Source: Treponema sp.
GTDB lineage: Bacteria > Spirochaetota > Spirochaetia > Treponematales > Treponemataceae
Direction: 5' to 3'
Assembly: GCA_016290995.1 (NCBI GenBank)
Contig: JAEEVR010000006.1
Location: 1 to 64,000 of the forward strand
Length of the DNA stretch: 64,000 bases
In this document: positions 36,996 through 45,458 of the stretch, in pieces
Layout: each line of letters starts with the position of its first letter
How positions within the stretch are numbered: position 1 is the first letter of the stretch
Position numbers and translations under genes: made by a program
The notes under the pieces: model-generated
Databases searched by the model: none
Seen by the model: the letters and a program-made list of their open reading frames with translations, nothing else
Told to the model about the DNA's origin: nothing

Positions 36996-37517
36996 ATGAA
37001 AAAGGCTTTGCTTGCCATCGTTTTTGCGCTTTTTGTTTGCGCCGCTTATGCCAAGAGCTTTTCTTTGCAAGTGGTTCAAAAGAATACGCCTGGCGACCAA
37101 GTTTTTGACTCATCGTTTGTTGTGGAACAAACAATTCTCGACCATTTTTACGATCGGGGAATGATTGTGTCCAACAACTCTGTCTTAATTTCAAAAGACG
37201 ATGAAGCTCAGGACAAAACTGACCTCCGACGTTCTATGATCGAAGCCAAAATCGGTTGCATGGACTTGTTTGTAAAGTTGTGCCTTAACTATTCCGTGCT
37301 TGATTCCGCAAATCCGACCGCTATATTGCTAAGCAATATCAAAAGCGCGGATTTGGAAATTGTCTCTCTTGCGGAGAATAAGACGATTTGCAAGGGCAAA
37401 TTTACTCCTCCGACATTGACGGATTTAAATAACAATCGAAACGGCGTTGAAGACTTTGCCGAGGACATAGCGAATAAAATACAGGCAGAACTTGCCGAAA
37501 GGGGTGGCGCGATATGA
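36996..37517 (+). CDS. Exported protein of unknown function
   Basis: 173 residues. The N-terminus MKKALLAIVFALFVCAAYAKS is a clear Sec signal peptide with cleavage after AYA. The mature part is small and mixed alpha/beta, with two cysteines that could pair (IGCMDLF and KLCLNY). I do not recognise the family. It overlaps the next gene, an RlpA-like/SPOR protein, by 4 bases (ATGA), so the two are probably made together and may act at the same envelope site. Upstream AGAGGAG is somewhat distant from the ATG. Confidence 0.75.
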   Translation: MKKALLAIVFALFVCAAYAKSFSLQVVQKNTPGDQVFDSSFVVEQTILDHFYDRGMIVSNNSVLISKDDEAQDKTDLRRSMIEAKIGCMDLFVKLCLNYSVLDSANPTAILLSNIKSADLEIVSLAENKTICKGKFTPPTLTDLNNNRNGVEDFAEDIANKIQAELAERGGAI

Positions 37518-38767
37518 AAAAGATACTCTTAGTAATTGGAATGGTATTGGCGGCGGGAATTTTATTTACGTCAGAAAGCCCGTCTCTTGACGGCCGCGCG
37601 GTTGTCGCGGATCAGGGAGTTTTCCCAAAAGGCCTTTTTGCAAAGACTGTTGGTTATTTGCCTGGCGACACAATCAGCGTGACAAATCCTGCCAACGCGG
37701 AACGGATTGACATTTTGGTCATCGGTTCATTGGATCCGTCTGAGGGAGTCGCGGTAATGCTTTCGCCCGAGGCCGCCAACGCCCTTAACATCAAGAAAAA
37801 CTCAAACAATTTGGTCAAATTGACCAAGCGTAACGGCAACGTTGACGAAATCGCCAACGGAAGCGCCGTTATCGCTTCCGGCTCTCCGGCTGAAGATGTT
37901 CCCGTTCAAGAAGAAAAGCCTTTAAGCCAAGTGATCGAAGAAGCTCTTGAAAACGGCGTTCCGGTGGATGTCGCCGAAAAGCAGGCTGTCGCCAAGGCCG
38001 AAGAAGACCTTGCCGACAAAATGTTCGACAAGGCTGACGAGGATATCCAAGCCCAAGAAGAGGCTGAGGCGGCCGCTCAAGAAGCCGCCGAGGAAGAAGC
38101 GTTGGCTGAAGACGCCGTCGCCGAAGGAGAAGAGGCCGTCGAGGAAGCTGTCGCCGCCGCAGAAGCGGAGGAAGCCGTTCCGGAAACTGAATATCCCGAA
38201 TACGAAGCCGTCCAGGACGAGTTGGCCGGCGAAATCGAGGAAGATCCCGAGGAAGAATTTGTCGAGGCGGAAGTTCAAGACGAAATTGTTGAAGACGTTG
38301 CGGTTGAGGATCCAGTTGTCGAGGATCCCGTTGTTGAAGACGAATTGGCGGAAGAAATCCCCGAGCCGGAAGCGATCGAGGAAGACGAATACGAGGCGAT
38401 CGTTTTGGTTCCCTCAGAGTCCAAGACGCCCGAAAGCAACTTGGTTGACGAGCCTTTGATTATAGAAGAGAGTGAGCCGGAGCTTGTTGTTGACAACCCG
38501 TCTCCAGTAAGCGGAGTGGCTTACCTTAACGGCTTTGACGAATTGGCTTCAAAGAAATACTATGTTCAAATCGCGGTTTACAAGTCGGCCGAAAACGTAA
38601 GCGAAATCGCGAATAAATACGCGGATCGCTATCCGATCACTGTCGTGCAGCAAGGCTCAAAGTCCCCGGTTTTGGTCGGCCCATTGAACGTAGACGAATA
38701 CGGAGTGGTGCTTGAGCGCTTTAAGTCTTACGGCTTTAAGGACGCCTTTGTAAAGTATCCCCGCTAA
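37514..38767 (+). CDS. RlpA-like/SPOR envelope protein with acidic linker
   Basis: 417 residues. Signal peptide 1-20; a double-psi barrel-like region (about 27-100: LPGDTISVTNPANAERIDILV, then VAVMLSPEAANALNI) resembling RlpA; a long Ala/Glu/Val-rich acidic linker (about 120-310, with repeated VEDP units); and a C-terminal SPOR domain (KYYVQIAVYKSAENV to FVKYPR) that binds denuded peptidoglycan at division sites. The RlpA catalytic His and the Asp of the NDRGPF motif are not visible (FAKTVGYLPGD and IGSLDPSEG), so a binding rather than cutting role is likely. The linker has the composition of a flexible periplasmic spacer. Confidence 0.8.
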   Translation: MKKILLVIGMVLAAGILFTSESPSLDGRAVVADQGVFPKGLFAKTVGYLPGDTISVTNPANAERIDILVIGSLDPSEGVAVMLSPEAANALNIKKNSNNLVKLTKRNGNVDEIANGSAVIASGSPAEDVPVQEEKPLSQVIEEALENGVPVDVAEKQAVAKAEEDLADKMFDKADEDIQAQEEAEAAAQEAAEEEALAEDAVAEGEEAVEEAVAAAEAEEAVPETEYPEYEAVQDELAGEIEEDPEEEFVEAEVQDEIVEDVAVEDPVVEDPVVEDELAEEIPEPEAIEEDEYEAIVLVPSESKTPESNLVDEPLIIEESEPELVVDNPSPVSGVAYLNGFDELASKKYYVQIAVYKSAENVSEIANKYADRYPITVVQQGSKSPVLVGPLNVDEYGVVLERFKSYGFKDAFVKYPR

Positions 38768-38771
38768 GTGC

Positions 38772-38800
38772 TTGACAAATAGCCGCTTTGTTATTAATTT
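38772..38800 (+). promoter_or_regulatory. ssrA promoter
   Basis: TTGACA (38772-38777), 17 bases, TAATTT (38795-38800), 13 bases before the mature tmRNA 5' end. A TATATATT sequence right before the RNA could supply an alternative -10. Confidence 0.65.
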
Positions 38801-38813
38801 AAAAGTATATATT

Positions 38814-39190
38814 GGGGGTGCGCCGGTTTCGACGGTTGCGCTAAAGCTTGTGTTGCAGGCGGGAGTGAAGGTTCCCCAAACTGACAAAACTTATAACTGC
38901 CAAACGTAGAGAAGACGAAGAGTCTGAAAACGAACAGTTAGCTCTCGCTGCGTAAGCAGCGGCTTAAAGAGCCGGAAGTCCAGTCGCGCTGTTCCTAGCG
39001 ATTGGAACTTCTGTTGCTAACAGGGACTTGCTTGCCGACATTTTCGCCGGGCGGCAGGGACTTTTAGACGGAATACGGAAAAGACGCCTGCCATGCCGCT
39101 ACCTTTTCCCGACAAATACCTCGCTTGGCTAAGCCTGTAGACGCGCCTGATTTTCGCTTCCGGACGGGGGTTCAAATCCCCCCATCTCCA
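38814..39190 (+). ncRNA. ssrA: Transfer-messenger RNA
   Basis: One-piece tmRNA of 377 bases. The 5' end GGGGGTG pairs with CATCTCC at the 3' end, with two G-T pairs. The 5' D-arm-like GGTTTCGACGG and the 3' T-arm GGGGGTTCAAATCCCCC are canonical; CCA is not encoded. The tag frame runs 38899-38952 and reads AKRREDEESENEQLALAA, then TAA. It resumes stalled ribosomes with SmpB, whose gene is at 55649, and marks the unfinished protein for proteolysis. The tag is long at 18 residues and very charged, but keeps the ALAA end read by ClpXP. Confidence 0.95.
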
Positions 39191-39195
39191 ACACT

Positions 39196-39232
39196 AAAAA
39201 AAATGCAGTCCATGCGGACTGCATTTTTTTTA
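39196..39232. terminator. Bidirectional intrinsic terminator after ssrA
   Basis: ATGCAGTCC, ATGC, GGACTGCAT flanked by A8 on the left and T9 on the right. It can end ssrA on the plus strand and the membrane-protein operon on the minus strand. Confidence 0.9.
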
Positions 39233-39293
39233 GGTTAACGAGTTTTGTCCGCTTTGCGTCCAAAACTCGCAGCTTTCAATGTCAGTATGAAGA

Positions 39294-39695
39294 TTACTTC
39301 TTCAAAACTTTGCCTACTGCGGCTACAACCCAACCCGCGACAACCATCCAGAAGCCGATTGTTGAGTTCTTTACCAAGGCTTTTCCGATGGCCTTGTAAA
39401 TGCCGTTGTCGTTAAAGCCGATAACCAAAATGATTCCGCCCAAGACGCTTACCGCCAAGGCAATCCATTCAAGCTGGTCGCCCTTTCCGAGCAAGGCAAC
39501 AACAACACCGGCTACAGCGCCAATGATGATCAACAAGGCTCCGATTGTTACAAAGCCTGAGTTGTCAAAATTGATGAATCCAAAGCCGTTCTTTCCGTTG
39601 CTTCCGAAAATCTTGAACATCGGCAAGCAGAAGCCGATTACAGTCACCGCCATGCCAATCAAATAAACTGAAAGATTGAATCCTTTCTTTGCCAT
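39294..39695 (-). CDS. Small four-helix membrane protein
   Basis: 133 residues with four predicted membrane helices (about 8-26, 45-67, 75-92 and 108-128), short loops, and Lys at both ends (MAKKGF...KVLKK). The loop SNGKNGFGFINFDNSGF is Gly/Asn-rich. I do not recognise the family. It is the last gene after the SpoIIE/STAS/RsbW set, with its own GGAGG site, and may be a target or a passenger of that regulation. Confidence 0.75.
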   Translation of the reverse strand: MAKKGFNLSVYLIGMAVTVIGFCLPMFKIFGSNGKNGFGFINFDNSGFVTIGALLIIIGAVAGVVVALLGKGDQLEWIALAVSVLGGIILVIGFNDNGIYKAIGKALVKNSTIGFWMVVAGWVVAAVGKVLKK

Positions 39696-39723
39696 TATAA
39701 TCCTCCGATTGTTTTAGCCAACC

Positions 39724-40275
39724 TTAGTTGGCGTTGATTCCGTGATGCTTTTGCTGGTAGCGCTTGAGCATGGCTACAGCGTTTTTCTTTCCATTGTAGA
39801 CAAAGCCGCCGTCCCAATATTCAAGGGCCGCGAACAAGGCGTTTCCGCCGTCCTGGTCGTCAGACTGCTTTGTGCGGAACGAAACGAAGTTTGAAAGCAT
39901 TTCAAAGTTCTGCTCGTGCAAGGCTTCGATGCGCTTTTTGTTGAATTCGTTCCACTTTTCCAAGTCCTTAAAGCCTTCGCCTTCGTCCTGTACGATAAGG
40001 TGGGCGTGCGTCGGGCTGAATGAATACCAAACCGTTACCTTTTTGTTAACGTCGCAGTTGTTTCCGTGCTTAACGGCGTTCTTGATAACTTCTGAAATCT
40101 GCTGTTCCAAAAGGTTTACGTCTTTGATTTCCGCGGGCGCGGCCTGTACAATCAACAAAGTAAAGTATCTGATCTGTCTAAAGTCTGAAGGAAATTCCTT
40201 CTTAAGCATATTTGTCTTGTCGAACAAAGGATCGTTGTCATCTGAACGCAATAATTTCAATGTCTCTTCTGCCAT
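39724..40275 (-). CDS. RsbW-type anti-sigma/serine kinase
   Basis: 183 residues. HATPase_c fold of the anti-sigma kinase type: N-box EQQISEVIKNAVKHGN near residue 60 and G1 box VQDEGEGF near 96. The family phosphorylates a STAS antagonist on Ser and otherwise binds a target, often a sigma factor. The STAS protein and a PP2C-type phosphatase are encoded directly upstream, so a full partner-switching module is present. No sigma factor gene is adjacent. The extra C-terminal part (about 115-183) has no match I recognise. Confidence 0.87.
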   Translation of the reverse strand: MAEETLKLLRSDDNDPLFDKTNMLKKEFPSDFRQIRYFTLLIVQAAPAEIKDVNLLEQQISEVIKNAVKHGNNCDVNKKVTVWYSFSPTHAHLIVQDEGEGFKDLEKWNEFNKKRIEALHEQNFEMLSNFVSFRTKQSDDQDGGNALFAALEYWDGGFVYNGKKNAVAMLKRYQQKHHGINAN

Positions 40276-40305
40276 GGCATACTCCTATTATATTTTGTGA
40301 GAAAT

Positions 40306-40644
40306 TTAGTCTTTGACCATCAACAACGCTTCTTCAACGCTGTTGGCCATCGGGAAATAGCCCATCAATTTTGTCAATTCGATAACTTTCTTTACCGAAC
40401 CGTGAACGCTGGCTATGGCTAGCTTAAGGTTCATCTTCTTGATGGTAGAGCAGATGTAAATAAGGGCGCCGATTCCAGACGAGTCGATGTAGTCAACTTG
40501 CTCGAGGTTGATGACAAAGAATTTGACATTCTTTTCGAGCATTTTCATTACCAACTCTTTGAGCTTGTATGAGTTGTACAAATCCATTTCCCCGTTGACG
40601 TCAATGATATACACGTCTCCATTTTTACGTATTTTCAGTTCCAT
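40306..40644 (-). CDS. STAS-domain anti-sigma factor antagonist
   Basis: 112 residues, a single STAS domain. The phosphorylatable Ser is in YIDSSGIGALIYI at about residue 57, the normal site for RsbV/SpoIIAA proteins. Unphosphorylated protein should bind the RsbW-type kinase encoded next and free its partner. It has a very strong ribosome site (GGAGGAAGGAG), suggesting it is made in excess. Confidence 0.92.
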   Translation of the reverse strand: MELKIRKNGDVYIIDVNGEMDLYNSYKLKELVMKMLEKNVKFFVINLEQVDYIDSSGIGALIYICSTIKKMNLKLAIASVHGSVKKVIELTKLMGYFPMANSVEEALLMVKD

Positions 40645-40661
40645 AACAGAGCTCCTTCCTC

Positions 40662-42323
40662 CTATTGGATTTTAATGCACAGAAGCGTTTGGTCGTCATG
40701 CTGGACGGCGCTTCCGCAGAAATTTTTTACATCATCTTGGACGCGTTTGGCAATTTCCTTGCCCGCCAAAGTATGATTTTCTTTTATAATCTTTTCAAGA
40801 CGTTCTGTTGAATACTGCTTTCCGTCAAGGTTAAGCGCTTCAATCAAACCGTCTGAACAAGTTACGATAACGTCACCGCTTTGGCAGGCAATTTCCTTGT
40901 CTGTGTAAACGGTTTCTTTTTCCATTCCGACCGGCATTGTGTCGTCTGAAATTTTTACAAAGCTTTTGTCCGCCGCTTTGAACAAATAAATCGGGTTGGT
41001 TCCGCCCGAAGAGTAGGTGAATTTATTGGCCACGCTGTCGTAGAAGATCAGCGAGATGCTGGCAAAGTGGTCTTTGTCCGCATCGCCGAACAAGCCGCGG
41101 TTTGTCCAGCTAAGGATTGTGGCCGGTGTCTGCGGCGTGTTGATGATCAAGCGCAGCATGGCGCGGATTTGAATCATGATTACAAGGCTGGTCAAGTTCT
41201 TTCCGGTTACGTCGCCAAGCACAAAGGCTATGCGGTCTTTGCGGGCAACGACCAAGTCGTAGAAGTCGCCGCAAATTGATTCCGCGCTGGAGAAGAAGGC
41301 GCCGTTTGTGATGCCTGGCAGCAAGGGAAGCTTGGCGGGCATAAGCGACTTTTGGATTCTTGCCGAAATCTCGTTTTCCTTTTCGTCGTTGCTTCGTTCG
41401 ATCATGTCGTTGTGGATCGTGATCAAGCGAACGCCAAGCGCCATGATGTCGGCCAATTTCCTGGCCACTTCAAAGTCTTTGTCGTTAAAAGGCTCGTTTC
41501 CAAAGTCGCGGCTAAGGGCGATTTCGCCGATGGCCTGGGACTGCGCGATTAAGGGAACGAAAATGTATGAGCCGCATTTTAGGAAGTCTTCTTTTTCATT
41601 TTGAACGATGCGCTCGTCCTTTAATGGTTCTGTGATAAGCTCAGCCTTTGAGCCTGAAAGAATCTCGCCAAAGATGTTTTCCTTAAGCGGGAACTGCGCG
41701 TACTTCATGCTCATGTCGACGCGGTTCTGCTTGTGCGGAATGTTTTCGGGGAGCAAGTAGGGCGGAACGAAAGAGCCCTCCAAATGCTTTACTGAAAGAA
41801 CGTCGTCAAAGTCGTCCAGCAAGAGCGCCATCGAGCCGTCGGCATGGGTGTATTCAATCATTTGCTTGGTGTAGTATTCCAAAATTGAATCTATCGCTCC
41901 GGGAGCGGAAATCGATTCCGTGGCGCGGCCCAGCAATTCTTTTTGAACGTCCGACAAGGTTCTGTCGACTTCTTCGTAAACTACATTGAATCTTTTGCCG
42001 CCGCTAATGGCGCCGGGCTTTCCGTCTTCTTCAGCCTCGCTTCCGTCCTTGTTTGAAAAAGCTTTGATAGCGGCGTAGGGAAGTATCAAGAGAGCGCCCG
42101 CCGCCAGTGTGAAGGAAAAGAAAATTACGTTTGGGCGCATGGCCGTAAAAACCGCTCCCGCCAAAACGCATAGCAGCGATAGAAAGAAAACAAAACTAAC
42201 TTTTGACGTCTTTCTGACAGAGGCGATGAACAAGAAAAATATGGTCAACGCAATCAATGCTGTCGCCGCGTATAGAGGTATATAGGCAAATTTATCAATA
42301 GGCTGCAAGATGGACTTCTCCAC
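40662..42323 (-). CDS. Membrane GAF-SpoIIE phosphatase (RsbU-like)
   Basis: 553 residues with a GTG start. Three to four N-terminal membrane helices (about 12-98), a GAF-like region (about 150-300), a linker, then a SpoIIE/PP2C phosphatase from about 320 with GDFYDLV, VLGDVTGKNLTS and CSDGLIEALN metal-binding motifs. It should remove phosphate from the STAS protein encoded next and so start partner switching in response to a signal sensed at the membrane or by the GAF domain. First gene of the module; a promoter lies just upstream. Confidence 0.9.
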   Translation of the reverse strand: MEKSILQPIDKFAYIPLYAATALIALTIFFLFIASVRKTSKVSFVFFLSLLCVLAGAVFTAMRPNVIFFSFTLAAGALLILPYAAIKAFSNKDGSEAEEDGKPGAISGGKRFNVVYEEVDRTLSDVQKELLGRATESISAPGAIDSILEYYTKQMIEYTHADGSMALLLDDFDDVLSVKHLEGSFVPPYLLPENIPHKQNRVDMSMKYAQFPLKENIFGEILSGSKAELITEPLKDERIVQNEKEDFLKCGSYIFVPLIAQSQAIGEIALSRDFGNEPFNDKDFEVARKLADIMALGVRLITIHNDMIERSNDEKENEISARIQKSLMPAKLPLLPGITNGAFFSSAESICGDFYDLVVARKDRIAFVLGDVTGKNLTSLVIMIQIRAMLRLIINTPQTPATILSWTNRGLFGDADKDHFASISLIFYDSVANKFTYSSGGTNPIYLFKAADKSFVKISDDTMPVGMEKETVYTDKEIACQSGDVIVTCSDGLIEALNLDGKQYSTERLEKIIKENHTLAGKEIAKRVQDDVKNFCGSAVQHDDQTLLCIKIQ

Positions 42324-42340
42324 TAAATTTAGTTTCTATA

Positions 42341-42370
42341 ATTGTAACACAAGAATAGTGAAATCGTCAA
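42341..42370 (-). promoter_or_regulatory. Promoter of the partner-switching operon
   Basis: Minus strand TTGACG (42370-42365), 18 bases ending TGT, TACAAT (42346-42341). The leader to the GTG at 42323 is about 11 bases and has no Shine-Dalgarno sequence. Confidence 0.65.
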
Positions 42371-42388
42371 GAAAATTTTTTTTTTAGG

Positions 42389-43318
42389 TCACTTTTTTTT
42401 AAAAGTGGAGCGTTTTAACCATACTTTTTTCAAGTAGTTTTTTATTTTGGCGGAGATTGTCTCTGAATAAATGTGGGTAAAGTCTTCCAAGGCTTGGTCC
42501 AGGGAAAAATCCTCTCCAAGGGCTTTCTTTAACTCGTCCCAATACTTTACAATCCAAACATAAAGGTCTGACACCGTTCTTCGCTTGAATTTTTTCATTA
42601 TTTTATGCTGGTTGACCGTGTTGACGACGGGCATGTAAACGGTGTTGTACCAAGACATTATGGCGTCGGTCATCGAGATTTCTTCGACTTGCTTTTGGTT
42701 TATGTAATACTTATGGGTGAGGATGTGGTTGTAAATCACGTCGTATTGGCCCGCGGTTGTAAAGTCAAGGCTCCAGTCGCCGGTGATGTCGCCGTAGTTT
42801 GTCATTGCGTAAAAATGGCGCTTTTCGTAGGCGATGATTTGCTTGATTATCGTCTCCATCGACTTTCCGGGGGTAAGGCGTATTTCGGTGCGCAGGCTGG
42901 TGACTTCGGCGTCTATGAATTCCACGCCGCGGGCCTTGGCCACCGACACGCGATGGTTTCCGTCGCGGACAAAGTACACGCCGCCGATTTCGTACAGGGT
43001 TACGGCGGGCAGTATCACGCCTTTCATGTAGGCCTTGTCTATGTTGAGCCAGCGGTTCTTTAAGTGCGAGTGCTTGGGAAAGAACAAGTTGTCAAAGTCG
43101 TTGTAGCGGCCTTCGCTTCCGATTATGTTTTCTACGGGAACGGTTTTCATTCCGACATAGACTTCGTTGTCCGGGTGCAGCAACTCCTTAATGTCGTTGA
43201 GCGAAATCAGCTGCGTTTCCTCCGGCGAAAGCAAGTGCTGGATGCTGTTGAACAAGGCCTTGTTCCTGACCTTTGAGAAATCTTCTTCTGATTTTGCCGA
43301 GATGCCTAAGTCTGCCAT
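42389..43318 (-). CDS. ParB-like/DUF4032-type protein
   Basis: 309 residues. The middle matches the ParB-like part of DUF4032-type proteins: IIGSEGRYNDFDNLFFPK, RWLNIDKAYMKG, LPAVTLYEIGGVYFVRDGNHRVSVAKARG. DGNHR takes the place of the GERR motif of ParB, which in that family uses CTP. The C-terminal third is helical and basic and unfamiliar. Function is unknown; a nucleotide-dependent switch or nuclease is possible. It follows the metallophosphoesterase gene by 2 bases. Confidence 0.75.
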   Translation of the reverse strand: MADLGISAKSEEDFSKVRNKALFNSIQHLLSPEETQLISLNDIKELLHPDNEVYVGMKTVPVENIIGSEGRYNDFDNLFFPKHSHLKNRWLNIDKAYMKGVILPAVTLYEIGGVYFVRDGNHRVSVAKARGVEFIDAEVTSLRTEIRLTPGKSMETIIKQIIAYEKRHFYAMTNYGDITGDWSLDFTTAGQYDVIYNHILTHKYYINQKQVEEISMTDAIMSWYNTVYMPVVNTVNQHKIMKKFKRRTVSDLYVWIVKYWDELKKALGEDFSLDQALEDFTHIYSETISAKIKNYLKKVWLKRSTFKKK

Positions 43319-43320
43319 AT

Positions 43321-44025
43321 TTATATTTCTATCACGTGGTGGCTGAACGCGTTGACTACGGTGGTGTTGTAGTACGCGCCAACCCTTTCCTCATTTTGAT
43401 TGTATAGGTGTATGTGTCCGTGAACCATAAATTTCGGTTCGTATTTTTTTAGAAAGTCATGGAAGCACTCAAAGCCCTTGTGGCAGGGGTCTTCCTTGTC
43501 GTGGATATGCCGCGGAGCCGCGTGCGTCAAAAAAATGTCCAGGTAGGTTCCGTAGCGAATCTTGTTCCAAAGAAGGCTGGGCGCCATCGACAAAAGCTTC
43601 CAGCGCATTTGCCATTCCGAAAATTGGCATTGGCCGTGGTTGTAGTCTATCGAGCCTGGAGCGCCCGCGATCAAAAGCGGCCTCTTCTTTTTTGTCTTTG
43701 GGTCCTCTATCATTATTTCCGTCGCCGCGCATTTAAAGCCTAGGTAAACGGCTCCGTGCGAATGCGCCGCCTGGGCTTCCATTGAATTTTGGTCGGCCAA
43801 GGACGACGAGGAGGAAAATTCGCGGGTGTAGTATTTGTATTCAGACAGGTTGTGGTTTCCAAAGACAAAGTAGGTCGGCTTGTTGAGCGTGGAGACGATA
43901 AAATCTATGTAGTCCATCGGAAGGTCGCCCGCGCACAAAACGGCGCTTACGTCGCCGAATAGCTGCTTTACCGCCGGGTTGTAGATAAAGGGGTCGATTT
44001 CATCCGAGACGCATAGGATTTTCAT
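43321..44025 (-). CDS. Calcineurin-like metallophosphoesterase
   Basis: 234 residues. Metal-binding motifs are present in order though the first is changed: CVSDEID (usually DxH), CAGDLP, FGNHN, then LTHAAPRHIHD and VHGHIHLYNQ. It should hydrolyse a phosphoester, but the substrate cannot be predicted; replacement of the first His by Ile or Glu may change the metal site. Part of the leftward run TPR - phosphoesterase - ParB-like with gaps of 2 bases each. Confidence 0.85.
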   Translation of the reverse strand: MKILCVSDEIDPFIYNPAVKQLFGDVSAVLCAGDLPMDYIDFIVSTLNKPTYFVFGNHNLSEYKYYTREFSSSSSLADQNSMEAQAAHSHGAVYLGFKCAATEIMIEDPKTKKKRPLLIAGAPGSIDYNHGQCQFSEWQMRWKLLSMAPSLLWNKIRYGTYLDIFLTHAAPRHIHDKEDPCHKGFECFHDFLKKYEPKFMVHGHIHLYNQNEERVGAYYNTTVVNAFSHHVIEI

Positions 44026-44027
44026 GG

Positions 44028-45392
44028 TTACGAGGCTTTGTCCAAGATTTTTTCCAATTGGTCTTTGCCAAGAAGCTCAAGCGGGCGTCCTTCCGCGGCT
44101 TTTTTTGCGGGGTAGGAGAAGCCTGAGCTGGAAAGAATGAAAGCCTTTGTGCAGTTTTTGCTTTTGAGGTCGTCCAAGGCTTTGATTGAGACGGAATCCT
44201 CAAGCGGATTGGACTCTCTGTAAAAGTAGAGCAGGTAGGACTGCTTGCGAACTGAACGCCAGTCGGCGTTGCCTGAGTCCGTGGCGATGATTTGGCAGCC
44301 CCATTTCTTTTGCTCGCACTGCTGGGGCTGGAAGCCCATTCCCTTTACGCAGGCGTTTTTGCAGATTTCGGTAAACTCCATCTCGCTTGAAGTGAGATAT
44401 TCCTTGAGGGAGTCGTTGGCCTGCAAGTCCTTGTATTCGGCGAGCTTTTGGCCTACGTCGCGGAAGTTCTTTTGCTTGGCCGCGATCTTTTGCCATTGTT
44501 CGATGGCCTTTTCTATTTTGTGGCTCTTTTCATAGCAAGCGGCCAAAAAGTAGCGGGCGTACAAGGTTTCGGGGTTCTTTCCGTCCTTGTCGGCGCTGAT
44601 CGCGCGTTCGTAGCAGTTCATCGCGTTGTCAACGCTGTTTCCCATCATGTAGCAGGAGCCGCTTTCGATCAAGGCCTTTTGGCGGAACTGCGGGTCGCGC
44701 TGGGCCTTTTCAAAGGAGCGGATCGCGCCCGGATAGTCCTTTCCGTCCTTGAGAATTTTTCCCTGATAGTAATAGGTTGAGAAGGTTTCGGGCGAAAGCT
44801 TGATGGCGATGTCTATCTCGCGCTTGGCTTCGTTGACTTGCTTGGCGCGGTAGAGCAAAAGGCCCATCGCCGCGTGCGCCTTGACGTTCCTTTTGTCGTA
44901 TTTGAGGGTTTTGTCGTAAAAGCCCATCGCCATTTCTGGATGGCTGGAAGTCTCGTAGATTTGGGCGACTTGAAAATAGTTGTCGGCCACTGTCGGCTCA
45001 AGCTTTGTCAAAAGAAGGTACTGTTTAAGGGCGTCGTCCTGTTGGTTGAACTTTGAGTAGAGCGCGGCGATGGCTTTGCGGAACTGCTGCTCCGGCAGGC
45101 GGTTGTCAAAAATGCCGTTTTGGTCAACGTACTTTAGTTCCATAAGGGCCAGCTCGTTTTTGTTGTCGGCCAAGTAGGCTTTTCCCAAGTAATAGTGGGC
45201 CAAATAGTCTTTGGGGTCTTTTTGGAGAATGGCTTTGGCCAGCTTTATGGCCGCTTGGACTTTTCCTTGCTTAAGATAGCGCTGAACGCCTTCGACTTTT
45301 TTTGGCGCCGCTACGTTCTTGACCACAAAGATAAGCAGCAAACCGACGATCGCGCACAAAAGAATGATTCCCACTAACTGCGCCACTTCCAT
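44028..45392 (-). CDS. Membrane-anchored TPR protein with an Mrr-like C-terminal domain
   Basis: 454 residues. One N-terminal membrane helix (about 7-27), so most of the protein is cytoplasmic if anchored N-out. TPR repeats run from about 38 to 310 (AHYYLGKAYLADNKNELA, NYFQVAQIYETSSHPEMA, TYYYQGKILKDGKDYPGA). From about 335 the protein has GMGFQPQQCEQKKWGCQIIATD, then SYLLYFYRES, KAFILSSSGFSYPAKKAAE, LELLGKDQL. This looks like the restriction-endonuclease-like fold of Mrr (strand, FS-A, then ELL-GKDQL), without a clear D-QxK catalytic set. Function unknown. Confidence 0.8.
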   Translation of the reverse strand: MEVAQLVGIILLCAIVGLLLIFVVKNVAAPKKVEGVQRYLKQGKVQAAIKLAKAILQKDPKDYLAHYYLGKAYLADNKNELALMELKYVDQNGIFDNRLPEQQFRKAIAALYSKFNQQDDALKQYLLLTKLEPTVADNYFQVAQIYETSSHPEMAMGFYDKTLKYDKRNVKAHAAMGLLLYRAKQVNEAKREIDIAIKLSPETFSTYYYQGKILKDGKDYPGAIRSFEKAQRDPQFRQKALIESGSCYMMGNSVDNAMNCYERAISADKDGKNPETLYARYFLAACYEKSHKIEKAIEQWQKIAAKQKNFRDVGQKLAEYKDLQANDSLKEYLTSSEMEFTEICKNACVKGMGFQPQQCEQKKWGCQIIATDSGNADWRSVRKQSYLLYFYRESNPLEDSVSIKALDDLKSKNCTKAFILSSSGFSYPAKKAAEGRPLELLGKDQLEKILDKAS

Positions 45393-45411
45393 GACAACTC
45401 GCTCCCAAAAT

Positions 45412-45424
45412 AATAGTAACTATT
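45412..45424. repeat. 13-bp palindrome between divergent TPR genes
   Basis: AATAGTAACTATT. It lies between the starts of the two divergent TPR genes and touches the -35 box of the rightward one, so it could be an operator. Confidence 0.4.
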
Positions 45425-45450
45425 GATAAAAACGTTAATTTATGTAATTA
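45423..45450 (+). promoter_or_regulatory. Promoter of the exported TPR protein gene
   Basis: TTGATA (45423-45428), 16 bases, TAATTA (45445-45450), then 8 bases to the ATG at 45459. Near-leaderless. Confidence 0.5.
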
Positions 45451-45458
45451 TGCCATAT

